NCBI GenBank assembly: GCA_945907755.1
Contig: CAMDTN010000001.1
Coordinates: 1 to 64,000, forward strand
Direction of reading: 5' to 3'
DNA from: Singulisphaera sp. GP187
Lineage (GTDB): Bacteria > Planctomycetota > GCA-002687715
DNA: 64,000 bases
The position numbers and the translations under genes were made by a program. Shown in pieces: positions 49,895-59,768 of this stretch. Position 1 is the first letter of the stretch; every line of letters starts with the position of its first letter. Under the pieces are notes generated by a model, which worked only from the letters and a program-made list of their open reading frames with translations, did no database searches and was not told where the DNA came from.

Positions 49895-50341
49895 TCACTC
49901 CGTGCTCACGGGCGCATTGCTGTTGTCGAAGGCGGCATTCAGCGTGTGCCACGGCAGCGTGGCGCATTTCACGCGCATAGGGAATTCGGAAACGCCACCA
50001 AACACTGCGAGTTTGCCTAATTCTGGGTCTTCGGGGTCGCCTTTGCCTGTGACCAAATCGTGCACGCGCTGGAAGACGGTGTCGATCTCGGCGCGGGTGC
50101 GGCCCTTCACGCCTTCGGTCATCAGCGAAGCACTCGCGGTGCAAATGGCGCAACCAGATCCGTCGAAACGCACATCCGTCACGCGTCCTTGGCTTAAAAG
50201 CAGCGTGACACCGATGCGGTCGCCACACAGCGGATTGTGGCCCAGCGCGCTGGCGTCGCAGGGATCCAATTTGCCGAAATTGCGCGGCGCCTTGGCGTGG
50301 CCGAGGATCATGTCGTGATAAAGGTCGCCGAGGTCGCTCAT
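49895..50341 (-). CDS. sufU: SUF Fe-S scaffold SufU
   Basis: LYHDMILGHAKAPRNFG; HNPLCGDRI; FDGSGCAICTASASLMTE; VKCATLPWHTL. Confidence 0.92.
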   Translation of the reverse strand: MSDLGDLYHDMILGHAKAPRNFGKLDPCDASALGHNPLCGDRIGVTLLLSQGRVTDVRFDGSGCAICTASASLMTEGVKGRTRAEIDTVFQRVHDLVTGKGDPEDPELGKLAVFGGVSEFPMRVKCATLPWHTLNAAFDNSNAPVSTE

Positions 50342-51609
50342 GCGCCAAACAGTTTCTGCACCGCGACGATGCCTTCGACGAGGGCATCAATGTCGGCGCT
50401 GGTGTTGCTGACGCCAAAGCTGGCGCGGGCCGTAGCCGCGAGGCCCAAACGGTCCATCACTGGTTGAGCGCAATGGTGGCCGGCGCGAATCGCTATGCCC
50501 TTGCGGTCCAGAATAGTGCCGATGTCGTGCGGATGCACGCCGTCGATGACAAACGACAGCACCGACGCCTTTGCCGCAGCGGTGCCAATGATGCGCACGC
50601 CTTTGATGGCGCTGATGCGCTCGGTGGCTTCGGCCAGTAGCGCCGCTTCGTGGGCCTGCACACGCTGCAGCCCGATGGCTTGCAGCCATTGCAGCGCCGT
50701 GGCCATGCCCGCTACCGCAGGGTAATCCGGTGTGCCGGCTTCAAACTTGTGGGGCACATGATTCCAAGTGCTGCCTTCGAAGGTGACCGAGGCGATCATG
50801 TCGCCGCCGCCTTGCCACGGTGGCATCGATTCTAGGAGCGCCTTGCGCCCCCACAGCACGCCAGAGCCATTGGGCGCGTACAGCTTGTGCCCCGAGAACA
50901 CGAGGAAATCGCAATCCAATTCCTGCACATTCACAGCGAAGTGCGGCACGGCTTGGCAGGCATCCACCAGAGTGATGGCGCCTGCGCGCTTTGCTGCACG
51001 GCACATGGCCGCCACGGGGTTCACCGTGCCCAGCGCATTGCTGACCCATGAAAATGCGGCAATTTTGGTGCGTGATGCCAGCAGCGCATCGAACGCGCCG
51101 GGCACCAATTCGCCGGCATCCGTGATGGGGCACACGCGCAGCGTCGCGCCGCGCTCTGCGCACAGCATTTGCCACGGCACAATGTTTGAGTGGTGTTCGA
51201 GGCCGGTGATCAGGACTTCGTCGCCCTTGCTCAGTTGCGTGCGCCCCAAAGTCTGCGCCACCAAATTGATGCCTTCGGTGGCTCCGCGCACGAACACGAT
51301 TTCTTCGGGCAGCGCCGCGCCGATGAACTGCGCCACAACTTTGCGCGCGCCTTCGTAGTGCTCGGTGGCTTCTTGCGACAACAGATGCACGCCGCGGTGC
51401 ACATTCGCATTCCAATGCGTGTAGCAGTGCGTGAGCGCGTCGATGACGCACTGGGGTTTTTGGGTGGTGGCGGCGTTGTCGAGATAAATCAGCGGCTGCT
51501 TGTGCACCTTGCGCGCAAGAATAGGGAACTGCGCGCGCAGTTCGGGGCTGCCCGGGCTAGCGCTCGGACTGGCGCCTGGGGCTGCTGGACTGAAGAGTGC
51601 TGCGCTCAC
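50338..51609 (-). CDS. sufS: Cysteine desulfurase SufS (GTG start)
   Basis: IYLDNAATTQKPQCVIDAL; RGATEGINLVAQTLG; FSGHKLYAPNGSGVLWG; RAGHHCAQP. Confidence 0.94.
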   Translation of the reverse strand: MSAALFSPAAPGASPSASPGSPELRAQFPILARKVHKQPLIYLDNAATTQKPQCVIDALTHCYTHWNANVHRGVHLLSQEATEHYEGARKVVAQFIGAALPEEIVFVRGATEGINLVAQTLGRTQLSKGDEVLITGLEHHSNIVPWQMLCAERGATLRVCPITDAGELVPGAFDALLASRTKIAAFSWVSNALGTVNPVAAMCRAAKRAGAITLVDACQAVPHFAVNVQELDCDFLVFSGHKLYAPNGSGVLWGRKALLESMPPWQGGGDMIASVTFEGSTWNHVPHKFEAGTPDYPAVAGMATALQWLQAIGLQRVQAHEAALLAEATERISAIKGVRIIGTAAAKASVLSFVIDGVHPHDIGTILDRKGIAIRAGHHCAQPVMDRLGLAATARASFGVSNTSADIDALVEGIVAVQKLFGA

Positions 51610-52937
51610 GCCAGCACCCCAACAGTGTCGCGCCGCGCAATGCGCCCATCCACCCGGCCATGCAAGTGTGTGCGGACGCAATCCAGTGGGAAGCGATCGA
51701 TGACTTCGTCGGCAAAAGCGCGCGTCAGCAACATGCGTGCTTCCGCTAGTGCAATGCCACGCGAGCGCAAATAGAACAGCGCTTCAGCGTCCAACTGCCC
51801 GTTGGTGGCGCCGTGACTGCACTTCACATCGTCGGCATCAATTTCCAATTGTGGCCGCGTGTTCATGCTGGCATCGGCGGACAGCAACAGCGCGCGGCAC
51901 GATTGCGCGGCGTCGGTTTTCTGTGCATCGACGGCCACACTGACGCGCCCGCTGTAGGCACCGGTGGAATGCCCGTCCAGCACAGCCTTCACCACTTGGT
52001 GGCTATTGGTGCGCAATGCTTGATGGCGCACTAAGGTGGTCAGGTCGTGGGTTTGCGTTTGCCCACCGATGATCAACCCCGAGATTTCCGTGGCCGCGTC
52101 GTCGCCTTCCAACAGCGCCACGATTTCCGCCCGAGATGAAGCGCCCCCCAGCGCGGCAATGTGCACGCCGCAACGCGCCCCTGCGCCGATGCGCGTGCTG
52201 ATCAATTCTGTGTGCACCGCGGCGGCGGAATCTTCTTGCAGCACTTGCAAATCCAACACTGCGCCGGGCCCCAACACGATTTCGGTGACGGCATTCACAT
52301 GCAAGGGCCCCGAACCTTGGAACGACAGTGTGAGCGTGGCGCGGGCGCCCGCTTCCAGCACGAGCAACAGGCGTGGGTGAATGGCGGTGGGGGATTCATC
52401 AGCGCTGCTGAGGCAGGCCACGTGCAGTGGCGTGGCCAAGGTCTGCTGCGCCGCGAGGTGCAAGAACAAACCATCCGCGTGCATAGCGGTGTTCAGTGCC
52501 GCCAATGGATGGCGTGCGGCGGAAAATGTGCTGCCCAAGTGTGCGGTCAGCAAGCTGCCATGAGTGGCCGCTGCTGCTGCCAGAGTGGTCAGCGTACAGC
52601 CCGCTACCGGAGCGGGGAGGCTCGAAAGTTGCGGTGCGAAAGCACCGTTCACGAACACCATGCGTTCGTCGCCGATGCCCGCCAACAAATAACCGAGCAG
52701 TATGCGCTCGCGTTCGTGCGCCAGCATGGTGCCTGCACCCGGCTTGAAATTGGTGGTGCGCAGCACGCTCAAGTTGGCATAGCGCCACTCTTCGTTGCGC
52801 TGCGTGGGCAACCCGTGGGCCGCAAATGCGGCAATGCTCTGTTGGCGCAGTTCTTGCAGCGCAGGCAGCCCGGTTCCGTAGAGCCCCGCCGCCAAAGCGC
52901 GCTGATGTTGCAGCAGATCACCGGCCGGAGCGGTCAT
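51606..52937 (-). CDS. sufD: SufD
   Basis: RNEEWRYANLSVL...SRAEIVALLEGDDAATEISGL...DDVKCSHGATNGQLDAEALFYLRSRGI. Confidence 0.92.
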   Translation of the reverse strand: MTAPAGDLLQHQRALAAGLYGTGLPALQELRQQSIAAFAAHGLPTQRNEEWRYANLSVLRTTNFKPGAGTMLAHERERILLGYLLAGIGDERMVFVNGAFAPQLSSLPAPVAGCTLTTLAAAAATHGSLLTAHLGSTFSAARHPLAALNTAMHADGLFLHLAAQQTLATPLHVACLSSADESPTAIHPRLLLVLEAGARATLTLSFQGSGPLHVNAVTEIVLGPGAVLDLQVLQEDSAAAVHTELISTRIGAGARCGVHIAALGGASSRAEIVALLEGDDAATEISGLIIGGQTQTHDLTTLVRHQALRTNSHQVVKAVLDGHSTGAYSGRVSVAVDAQKTDAAQSCRALLLSADASMNTRPQLEIDADDVKCSHGATNGQLDAEALFYLRSRGIALAEARMLLTRAFADEVIDRFPLDCVRTHLHGRVDGRIARRDTVGVLA

Positions 52938-53698
52938 GCGCCCCCTGCGTGGGCATCAATCCAGCCATAGCCCTGTGCTTCCAGTTCCAAGGCCAATTCG
53001 CGCCCGCCGCTTTTGACCATGCGCCCGCCGGCCAAGACATGAATGCGGTCCGGCACAATGTGGTCTAACAAGCGCTGGTAGTGCGTGACCAAAATGACGC
53101 TGCGCTCGGGCGAGCGCAACGCGTTGACTCCAGCGGCCACCACTTTCAGTGCGTCGATGTCCAGACCGGAATCGGTTTCGTCGAGGATGGCGAGGCGCGG
53201 CTCCAACACTGCCATCTGCAAGATCTCGTTGCGCTTCTTCTCGCCACCGCTGAAGCCTTCGTTGACCGAGCGGTTGAGGAAGCTGGGGTCCATCTCCATC
53301 AACTTGGCTTTCTGCTTCAGCAGCACCAAGAATTCCATGGCATCTAGTTCGCTTTGGCCACGGGCGCGGCGCACAGAGTTCAGTGCCGTGCGCAAGAAAT
53401 AGGCATTGGTGATACCGGGGATTTCCACCGGATACTGGAAACCCAAGAACACGCCGCGCACGGCGCGCTCTTCGGGTGTCAGCGCCAACAAGTCGGCACC
53501 ATCCAAGGTGACGCTGCCTGCGGTGACTTCGAAACGCTCGCGCCCCGCCAGCACTCCGGCCAGCGTGCTCTTGCCCGATCCGTTCGGGCCCATGATGGCG
53601 TGCACTTCGCCCTTGCCGACGCTGAGGCTGATGCCTTTCAGAATCTCGGCGCCTTGCGCCACTCGTGCATGCAGTCCGTTGATCTCCAGCATTCGCAT
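52934..53698 (-). CDS. sufC: SufC ATPase
   Basis: IMGPNGSGKSTLAGVLAG; FSGGEKKRNEILQMAVLEPRLAILDETDSGLDIDAL. Confidence 0.96.
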   Translation of the reverse strand: MRMLEINGLHARVAQGAEILKGISLSVGKGEVHAIMGPNGSGKSTLAGVLAGRERFEVTAGSVTLDGADLLALTPEERAVRGVFLGFQYPVEIPGITNAYFLRTALNSVRRARGQSELDAMEFLVLLKQKAKLMEMDPSFLNRSVNEGFSGGEKKRNEILQMAVLEPRLAILDETDSGLDIDALKVVAAGVNALRSPERSVILVTHYQRLLDHIVPDRIHVLAGGRMVKSGGRELALELEAQGYGWIDAHAGGA

Positions 53699-53712
53699 CC
53701 TTCTCGGCTTGT

Positions 53713-55164
53713 TCAGCCCACGCTGCCTTCGAGCGACACCTGCAAGAGCTTCTGTGCTTCCACAGCAAACTCCATGGGCAGTTCCTTGAACACGGACTTA
53801 CAAAAGCCATTCACGATGAGTGCCACGGCTTCTTCTTGCGGGATACCGCGTTGGCGGCAGTAGAACAATTGGTCTTCGCTGATGCGCGATGTGGTGGCTT
53901 CGTGTTCCACCACCGCGCTGGTGTTGCTCACTTCGATGACAGGGAAAGTGTGCGCGCCGCACTTGCTGCCCATGAGCAGCGAATCGCATTGGCTGTGGTT
54001 GCGCGCGTTGTCGGCCTTGCGCCCTACTTTCACGAGGCCGCGGTAGGTGTTCTGCCCGCGCCCCGCAGAAATGCCCTTCGACACGATGGTGCTGCGCGTG
54101 TTGCGCCCGATGTGCACCATCTTGGTTCCGGTGTCGGCTTGCTGGCAGTTGGCTGCCACCGCAACGCTGTAAAACTCGCCCACAGATTCGTCGCCCTTCA
54201 GCACCACCGACGGATATTTCCAAGTGATCGCGGAACCAGTTTCCACTTGGGTCCATGAAATGTGCGCGCGCCGCCCAGCGCACAGCCCGCGCTTGGTGAC
54301 GAAGTTGAAGATGCCGCCTCGGCCATCCTTGTCGCCCGGGTACCAGTTCTGCACGGTGCTGTACTTGATCTTCGCTTCGGCCATGGCCACAAGTTCCACC
54401 ACTGCTGCGTGCAGTTGGTTTTCGTCGCGCTTCGGCGCGGTGCAGCCTTCAAGGTAGGAAACCTGTGCGCCTTCATCGGCCACGATCAGTGTGCGTTCGA
54501 ATTGCCCCGTGCCGCTGGCGTTGATGCGGAAGTACGTGGACAGTTCCATGGGGCAGCGCACGCCCTTGGGGACATAAACGAACGAACCATCGCTGAACAC
54601 CGCGCTGTTCAAGGCGGCATAGAAGTTGTCAGTGCGCGGCACCACGGTGCCCAAATAACGCCGCACTAACTCTGGATGTTCGCGCACGGCTTCAGAGAAG
54701 CTGCAGAAAATGATGCCGAGTTCGGCCAGCTTGCCTTTGTAGGTGGTGGCCACGGAGACCGAATCAAACACGGCGTCCACGGCGATGCCGGCTAACGCCG
54801 CGCGTTCTTGCAGCGGGATGCCCAGCTTTTCGTAGGTCTTGAGCAGCTCCGGGTCTACTTCGTCGAGGCTCTTGGGGCCATCGGTTTTCGCTTTCGGCGC
54901 CGCGAAATATGAGATTGCTTGGTAATCGATGGCCGGATAGTTTGCGCGCGCCCAGTGCGGCTCGGTCAGCGTCAGCCAGTGGCGATAACTCTGCAGGCGC
55001 CACTCCAGCAACCATTCAGGCTCGCCCTTCTTGCGCGAGATCCAGCGGACCACATCTTCCGACAGTCCCGGTGGCAAAGACTCTTGCTCGATGTCGGTGA
55101 CGAATCCGTAGCCGTACTCTTTTTCCGTCAATTCGCTGAGGGCTTTGTTGTCTTCGGCGCTCAT
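53713..55164 (-). CDS. sufB: SufB
   Basis: [69 protein letters not shown]. Confidence 0.96.
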   Translation of the reverse strand: MSAEDNKALSELTEKEYGYGFVTDIEQESLPPGLSEDVVRWISRKKGEPEWLLEWRLQSYRHWLTLTEPHWARANYPAIDYQAISYFAAPKAKTDGPKSLDEVDPELLKTYEKLGIPLQERAALAGIAVDAVFDSVSVATTYKGKLAELGIIFCSFSEAVREHPELVRRYLGTVVPRTDNFYAALNSAVFSDGSFVYVPKGVRCPMELSTYFRINASGTGQFERTLIVADEGAQVSYLEGCTAPKRDENQLHAAVVELVAMAEAKIKYSTVQNWYPGDKDGRGGIFNFVTKRGLCAGRRAHISWTQVETGSAITWKYPSVVLKGDESVGEFYSVAVAANCQQADTGTKMVHIGRNTRSTIVSKGISAGRGQNTYRGLVKVGRKADNARNHSQCDSLLMGSKCGAHTFPVIEVSNTSAVVEHEATTSRISEDQLFYCRQRGIPQEEAVALIVNGFCKSVFKELPMEFAVEAQKLLQVSLEGSVG

Positions 55165-55616
55165 GGTTTGCTTTCGGCGCGCAGGCCTGTGAAGGCAGTC
55201 ACGGGGTCGCCCACGGGGCAGGTCATTTCGGCCAAGGTCACACGCTCGAGGGCACCGACGATGGCGGCGTTGATGCGTTGCCACGCGTGGCTCACCGGAC
55301 AGCTCTTCTCTATGCCGCACTCTGCAGGCAGGTTGCCGGTGCAGTCGGTGATGGCCACGGGGCCGTCCAGTGCTTCGATAATGGCACCCACGGTGATCTC
55401 TTGGGGCCCGCGGGCGAGGGTGTAGCCGCCGTGCATGCCCCGGTGCGAAGCAAGGATGTCCGCTTGCACCAAAAGCTTCAGGATCTTGCCCACCATGGGC
55501 AGCGGCACGTGGCTGCTGATCGCCAGCTCGCGCGCTGAGTAGACCCGCCCGTTGCTGCGCGCGAACTGCGTTAGCAGCACGATCCCATAGTCAGCTTGTC
55601 GAGTGATGCGCAGCAC
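55161..55616 (-). CDS. Rrf2-family regulator (SUF operon regulator)
   Basis: [50 protein letters not shown]; Cys cluster [15 protein letters not shown]. Confidence 0.9.
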   Translation of the reverse strand: MLRITRQADYGIVLLTQFARSNGRVYSARELAISSHVPLPMVGKILKLLVQADILASHRGMHGGYTLARGPQEITVGAIIEALDGPVAITDCTGNLPAECGIEKSCPVSHAWQRINAAIVGALERVTLAEMTCPVGDPVTAFTGLRAESKP

Positions 55617-55642
55617 GGTGGTTCTTGCCCACGGTCAATATC

Positions 55643-55657
55643 GGACCATGTTGGTCC
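55643..55657. promoter_or_regulatory. Candidate Rrf2 operator
   Basis: GGACCA-TGT-TGGTCC perfect inverted repeat, 27-41 nt upstream of the rrf2 ATG. Confidence 0.6.
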
Positions 55658-55772
55658 TATTCTGCACTATGGAGTTCAGAATCCCAACCCCCGGGTCGAA
55701 AAAGGTCGGGCACTAATGGAGGTGGCGGGGGTGCTGGGGTCTTCTGTAGGCTATGGCCCGGAGATCCTGCCC

Positions 55773-57854
55773 ATGGCCCGCCTGCTGTGCTCGTTAGTCC
55801 TACTCGCGCTCTGTCTTGTGGCTCAAGTTCCGGCGGATGACCGCGGGCGGCTGGATGTCATTGTGCTCTTGCGCGAGCAAGCGGACCTGAGCGCCGCCGC
55901 GCATCTGGAAACCAAGGAACAGAAGGGGCGCTTTGTTTGGGACACATTGGTGCGCACGGCGCAGCGCACCCAGGGCCCGCTGTTGGAGTGGCTCAGCAGC
56001 CGCGGCGCCTATGCGCAGCGTTTTTACATCGTGAACGCGGTGCGCGTGGTGGCCGATGTGGCAACCATCGATGCCGTGGCGCAGCGCGCCGATGTCTGGA
56101 AGATCGAACGAAACCCGCGCATTTATGGATTGATGAACACCGTGCGCGGCGGCAGCTACGAAGCGCCGTTCGCCATTGAGCCAGGCGTGAATGCAGTGAA
56201 CGCGCCTGCGGTTTGGGCCTTGGGCTACAACGGCGCGGGGATTGTCATCGCGGGCCAAGACACGGGCTATCAGTGGGATCACCCGGCGCTGAAAGAGCAC
56301 TACCGCGGTTGGAACGCAGCAACATCAACAGCCAACCACGACTACAACTGGCACGACGCGATTCACAGTGGCGGCGGTGGTTGTGGTGCCAACGCGACGG
56401 CCCCTTGCGACGACAACGCACACGGCACGCACACCATGGGCACCGCCTGTGGCGACGACGGCGCCGGCAACCAAGTTGGTGTGGCACCGGGCGCGAAGTT
56501 CATCTGCGCCCGCAACATGGACCAAGGCAACGGCACGCCGGCCACCTACATCGAGTGCTTTGAGTTTTTCTTGGCGCCATACCCCGTTGGCGGCACGCCA
56601 CTGCAAGGCAACCCGGCGCTGGCACCGCATGTCACCACCAATTCTTGGGCCTGCCCGCCTTCGGAAGGCTGCGCGGCCACCTCGTTGTTGCTGGCCTGCC
56701 AAGCGCAGCGCGCAGCGGGCATCGTCACTGTGGGGGCGGCGGGCAATTCGGGCTCGGGCTGTTCCACTTGCGCCGATCCGTTGGGCATTTACGACGAAGT
56801 GTGGACCATTGGTGCCTACAACCTCGGCACCAGCGCCATCGCAGGGTTTTCAAGCCGCGGCCCAGTAACAGTGGATGGCAGCAACCGCATGAAGCCCGAT
56901 GTTTGCGCGCCGGGCACCGGTGTCCGTTCGTGCGTGCCAGGCAATGGCTACGCCGGCGGTTGGAGCGGCACTTCCATGGCCACGCCGCATGCAGCCGGCA
57001 CGGTTGCGCTGCTCCTGGATGCGCATCCTGCGCTGATCGGACAAGTGGACATGATCGAAGCCGTGTTGAACAACACAGCCGCTCACATCAACAGTGCGTC
57101 GTGTTCCAGCAGCGGCACATGGCCCAACAATGTCTACGGTCATGGTTTCGTGAATGTGCTAGATGCAGTGAATGCGGTGCGCGCAGTGGCAGCAACTCCA
57201 GCTACGACTGCTGTGGGCATGGGCGCGGGGCAAACAGCGTCGTTCCCGGTCCTGATCACCAACACTGGATATCTCACCGACACCTTCGGCGTGTCGGTCA
57301 GCGGCGGTTCGTACAGCACTGCGCTGTCAGCAACATCAGTGACGTTGAATGCAGGTGCGTCGGCCACAGTCACCTTGACAGTGGCAGTGCCTGGTTCAGC
57401 ACCACTGAACCAAACCAGTAGCTCTTTGGTCACCATCACTTCAGTGAACTGGACTGCTGCGACGGTCACCACGGCGCCGTTGGTCACAACGGTGTCGGCG
57501 TTGGCGCCGGTGCTCACCTTCACACAGCCGGGCGGCCCAGGCACTGGGCTATTCGTGAATCTCGCCTCGCTGATTCCTGGGCACAACTACCACACCATCT
57601 TCTCCGCGGAACTCTGCGCGCAAATTGGTGGCGGCCCTTACCTCGGCCTGTGCTCTACCGACTTCTCTTTCTTGGTTTCGCAGTTCTTGTTGCCAGCAGG
57701 AGTGCAGCCCTTCCATGTCATCGCAGCGGGATCCAGCATCAGCATGGGCCCGTACCTTTTGCCTGCTGGGATCACGCTGGATGCGCTGAGTTTCGACGTC
57801 ACTGGCGCGGGCTTTGGTGGCATCGGTCAAGTGACGCGAGTCACGATTCAGTAG
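55773..57854 (+). CDS. S8 (subtilisin-like) serine peptidase with C-terminal secreted-protein module
   Basis: Catalytic AGQDTGYQWDHPALK, NAHGTHTMGTACGD, WSGTSMATPHAAG; signal peptide. Confidence 0.93.
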   Translation: MARLLCSLVLLALCLVAQVPADDRGRLDVIVLLREQADLSAAAHLETKEQKGRFVWDTLVRTAQRTQGPLLEWLSSRGAYAQRFYIVNAVRVVADVATIDAVAQRADVWKIERNPRIYGLMNTVRGGSYEAPFAIEPGVNAVNAPAVWALGYNGAGIVIAGQDTGYQWDHPALKEHYRGWNAATSTANHDYNWHDAIHSGGGGCGANATAPCDDNAHGTHTMGTACGDDGAGNQVGVAPGAKFICARNMDQGNGTPATYIECFEFFLAPYPVGGTPLQGNPALAPHVTTNSWACPPSEGCAATSLLLACQAQRAAGIVTVGAAGNSGSGCSTCADPLGIYDEVWTIGAYNLGTSAIAGFSSRGPVTVDGSNRMKPDVCAPGTGVRSCVPGNGYAGGWSGTSMATPHAAGTVALLLDAHPALIGQVDMIEAVLNNTAAHINSASCSSSGTWPNNVYGHGFVNVLDAVNAVRAVAATPATTAVGMGAGQTASFPVLITNTGYLTDTFGVSVSGGSYSTALSATSVTLNAGASATVTLTVAVPGSAPLNQTSSSLVTITSVNWTAATVTTAPLVTTVSALAPVLTFTQPGGPGTGLFVNLASLIPGHNYHTIFSAELCAQIGGGPYLGLCSTDFSFLVSQFLLPAGVQPFHVIAAGSSISMGPYLLPAGITLDALSFDVTGAGFGGIGQVTRVTIQ

Positions 57855-59115
57855 TGGCGGCGGGTGCGGCGGGTGCCAGCAGGCGCGCCGCCGCAACGGC
57901 CACCAGAGCGATGAGTGCTGGGGCCAGTTGCAGATAAAGGCGGTGCAACACATCGCCATGCACAGCCGCCTCAGCCGTGGTGCCGCGCAGCAACAACAAC
58001 AGCGGCACCGCGATGCACAAGCTGGCGCAGGCCTTAGCAGGCAAGCGCCACACATGATTGTTCATGAGCAGTGCAGCGGCCAGCAAGCCCAACAGTGGCA
58101 GCATGCTCAGCGCGTGTTGCGGTGACAACGCTGCTTGCAACCACGCAGTGGTGATGTCGCCGACAGAAGCAGCCGCACCCTCGGCAACGCGCTCGCGCAG
58201 CAGCGGCATCATGCCGTGCAGCAGCAGCGTCAGTGGCCACGCGCTCAAAACGCACATCCCGGCGATGCACCAGCGCAGGCGCGCCCGGCGTTCCAAGAGC
58301 GGCAACAGCAGTACCCCCAACAGCACGAGATGCAGCGCGCCTTCGAATTTCACGAACGGCAGCAACAGCAGGCTTGCCAGTGCGAGACGCAAGCCACCAA
58401 CACCTTGCGCGCAAGCCAGCACTGCCACGCACAACACCGCAGCGATGAGCGGATCGGACTGCCCCGAGCTGGCATAGGTGCGCAGCAAGGGCAAGGCACC
58501 GAACAGCGCTGCCGCCAGCCACGCGGCCAGCGTGCTGTGACGTGCCACCGTTGCGATGGCAAAGAGCGCGGCCCCGGGCAGAGCGAGCAGCAGCGGCGTC
58601 AATGCAGCCGCGTCGCCGCCGCCGCCAAGGATGTGGCCGAATGTCATCAACGCGGGCATGCCCAGCGGGTAATCTGCCTTCAACAACGCAGCGTCTTCAC
58701 TGCTGAGCCACGCCCATGGGCCATCCGGTTGCTGCAATGCGAGCGCTCGCAACAGCGCGATGCTGAGGCCGTCGCCGCGCACCGCGGGCACTGCGAGAAA
58801 GCGAATCACGACGGAGAAGCCCAGCAATCCAGCACCCAGCAATGCTGGCAGCGCCGCTGCATGCTGTTTGCCGTCGAACGCGACTCGTCTGCAGCACCAG
58901 CCGCAGGCCAATGGGCACAGCACAACGCTGGTCCACACCGCTGCACTCGCACTCGCGCCGCACATGAAACCCAGCGACAGCACCGCACCTAGCAGCGGCG
59001 CGCCCAACGCCATCGCTGCACCGACGAACTGCAAACGCGTGAGGCGTACTCCCGTGGCCGCAACCAAGGCCATGCCTGCCAGCAGCGACAGCATGGGTGC
59101 CAGCAGAAGCCTCAT
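57841..59115 (-). CDS. Multi-TM membrane protein (glycosyltransferase-like)
   Basis: Many hydrophobic helices; overlaps its neighbour by ATGA; operon with GT39-like gene. Confidence 0.6.
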   Translation of the reverse strand: MRLLLAPMLSLLAGMALVAATGVRLTRLQFVGAAMALGAPLLGAVLSLGFMCGASASAAVWTSVVLCPLACGWCCRRVAFDGKQHAAALPALLGAGLLGFSVVIRFLAVPAVRGDGLSIALLRALALQQPDGPWAWLSSEDAALLKADYPLGMPALMTFGHILGGGGDAAALTPLLLALPGAALFAIATVARHSTLAAWLAAALFGALPLLRTYASSGQSDPLIAAVLCVAVLACAQGVGGLRLALASLLLLPFVKFEGALHLVLLGVLLLPLLERRARLRWCIAGMCVLSAWPLTLLLHGMMPLLRERVAEGAAASVGDITTAWLQAALSPQHALSMLPLLGLLAAALLMNNHVWRLPAKACASLCIAVPLLLLLRGTTAEAAVHGDVLHRLYLQLAPALIALVAVAAARLLAPAAPAATTES

Positions 59116-59768
59116 GGCAGCAACGCCTTCAGGTCGCTATGCGTCGGGTCACCGGCGCGCGCCTTTTGCACCAGTGCAGTGCTGGCCACCAAATGTTGGC
59201 GCGGTCCAATGCTGCGCACCAAGACCATGCGCTCTGCCCCAGCAGGCTGGGGTTGTTGGCTCAGCAACACCTGCACTTCGGCGCTGTCGATTCCATCAAC
59301 AAGGAAAACTTCGGTGTCGCCGATGCGCGTGCCCAAGGCTGCGAGGCTTGGGTCGCTGGCGTTGCGCAGCCCCGCTTGCAGCAATTGCAGCGGCACTGGC
59401 GCACAGAAGGCCGCTGGAAAGAGGGCCGCCATCAGAATGCGGCTGCCTTCGAGGGTGCTCGCAGGGTTGCTCCCGCGAACATAGGCCAGACGCAGGCCCA
59501 TGAAGCCAGCATGGGGAACAGCGGGCCGCAGCGCATCGGCGAAACTCTCGATTTCTGGGCAGGCCCAGCTTTCCAAGGTGATGGAACCGTCGCGCGCAGG
59601 GCGTTGTCGTGCTTCCAAGGTGGAGGCACTCACGAGGCGCAATTCATCGCGCAAGCTGGTGAACCACGCGGGCAACGACGCCACCAAGTGGATGCAACAC
59701 AACACCGCGGCGGTGGCAAACGCGCCAGCGAGCACCAACTGACGGAGCTCGCGAATGGCGGACTTCAT
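59112..59768 (-). CDS. Hypothetical membrane-anchored protein
   Basis: N-terminal TM; overlapping starts/stops with both neighbours. Confidence 0.6.
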   Translation of the reverse strand: MKSAIRELRQLVLAGAFATAAVLCCIHLVASLPAWFTSLRDELRLVSASTLEARQRPARDGSITLESWACPEIESFADALRPAVPHAGFMGLRLAYVRGSNPASTLEGSRILMAALFPAAFCAPVPLQLLQAGLRNASDPSLAALGTRIGDTEVFLVDGIDSAEVQVLLSQQPQPAGAERMVLVRSIGPRQHLVASTALVQKARAGDPTHSDLKALLP

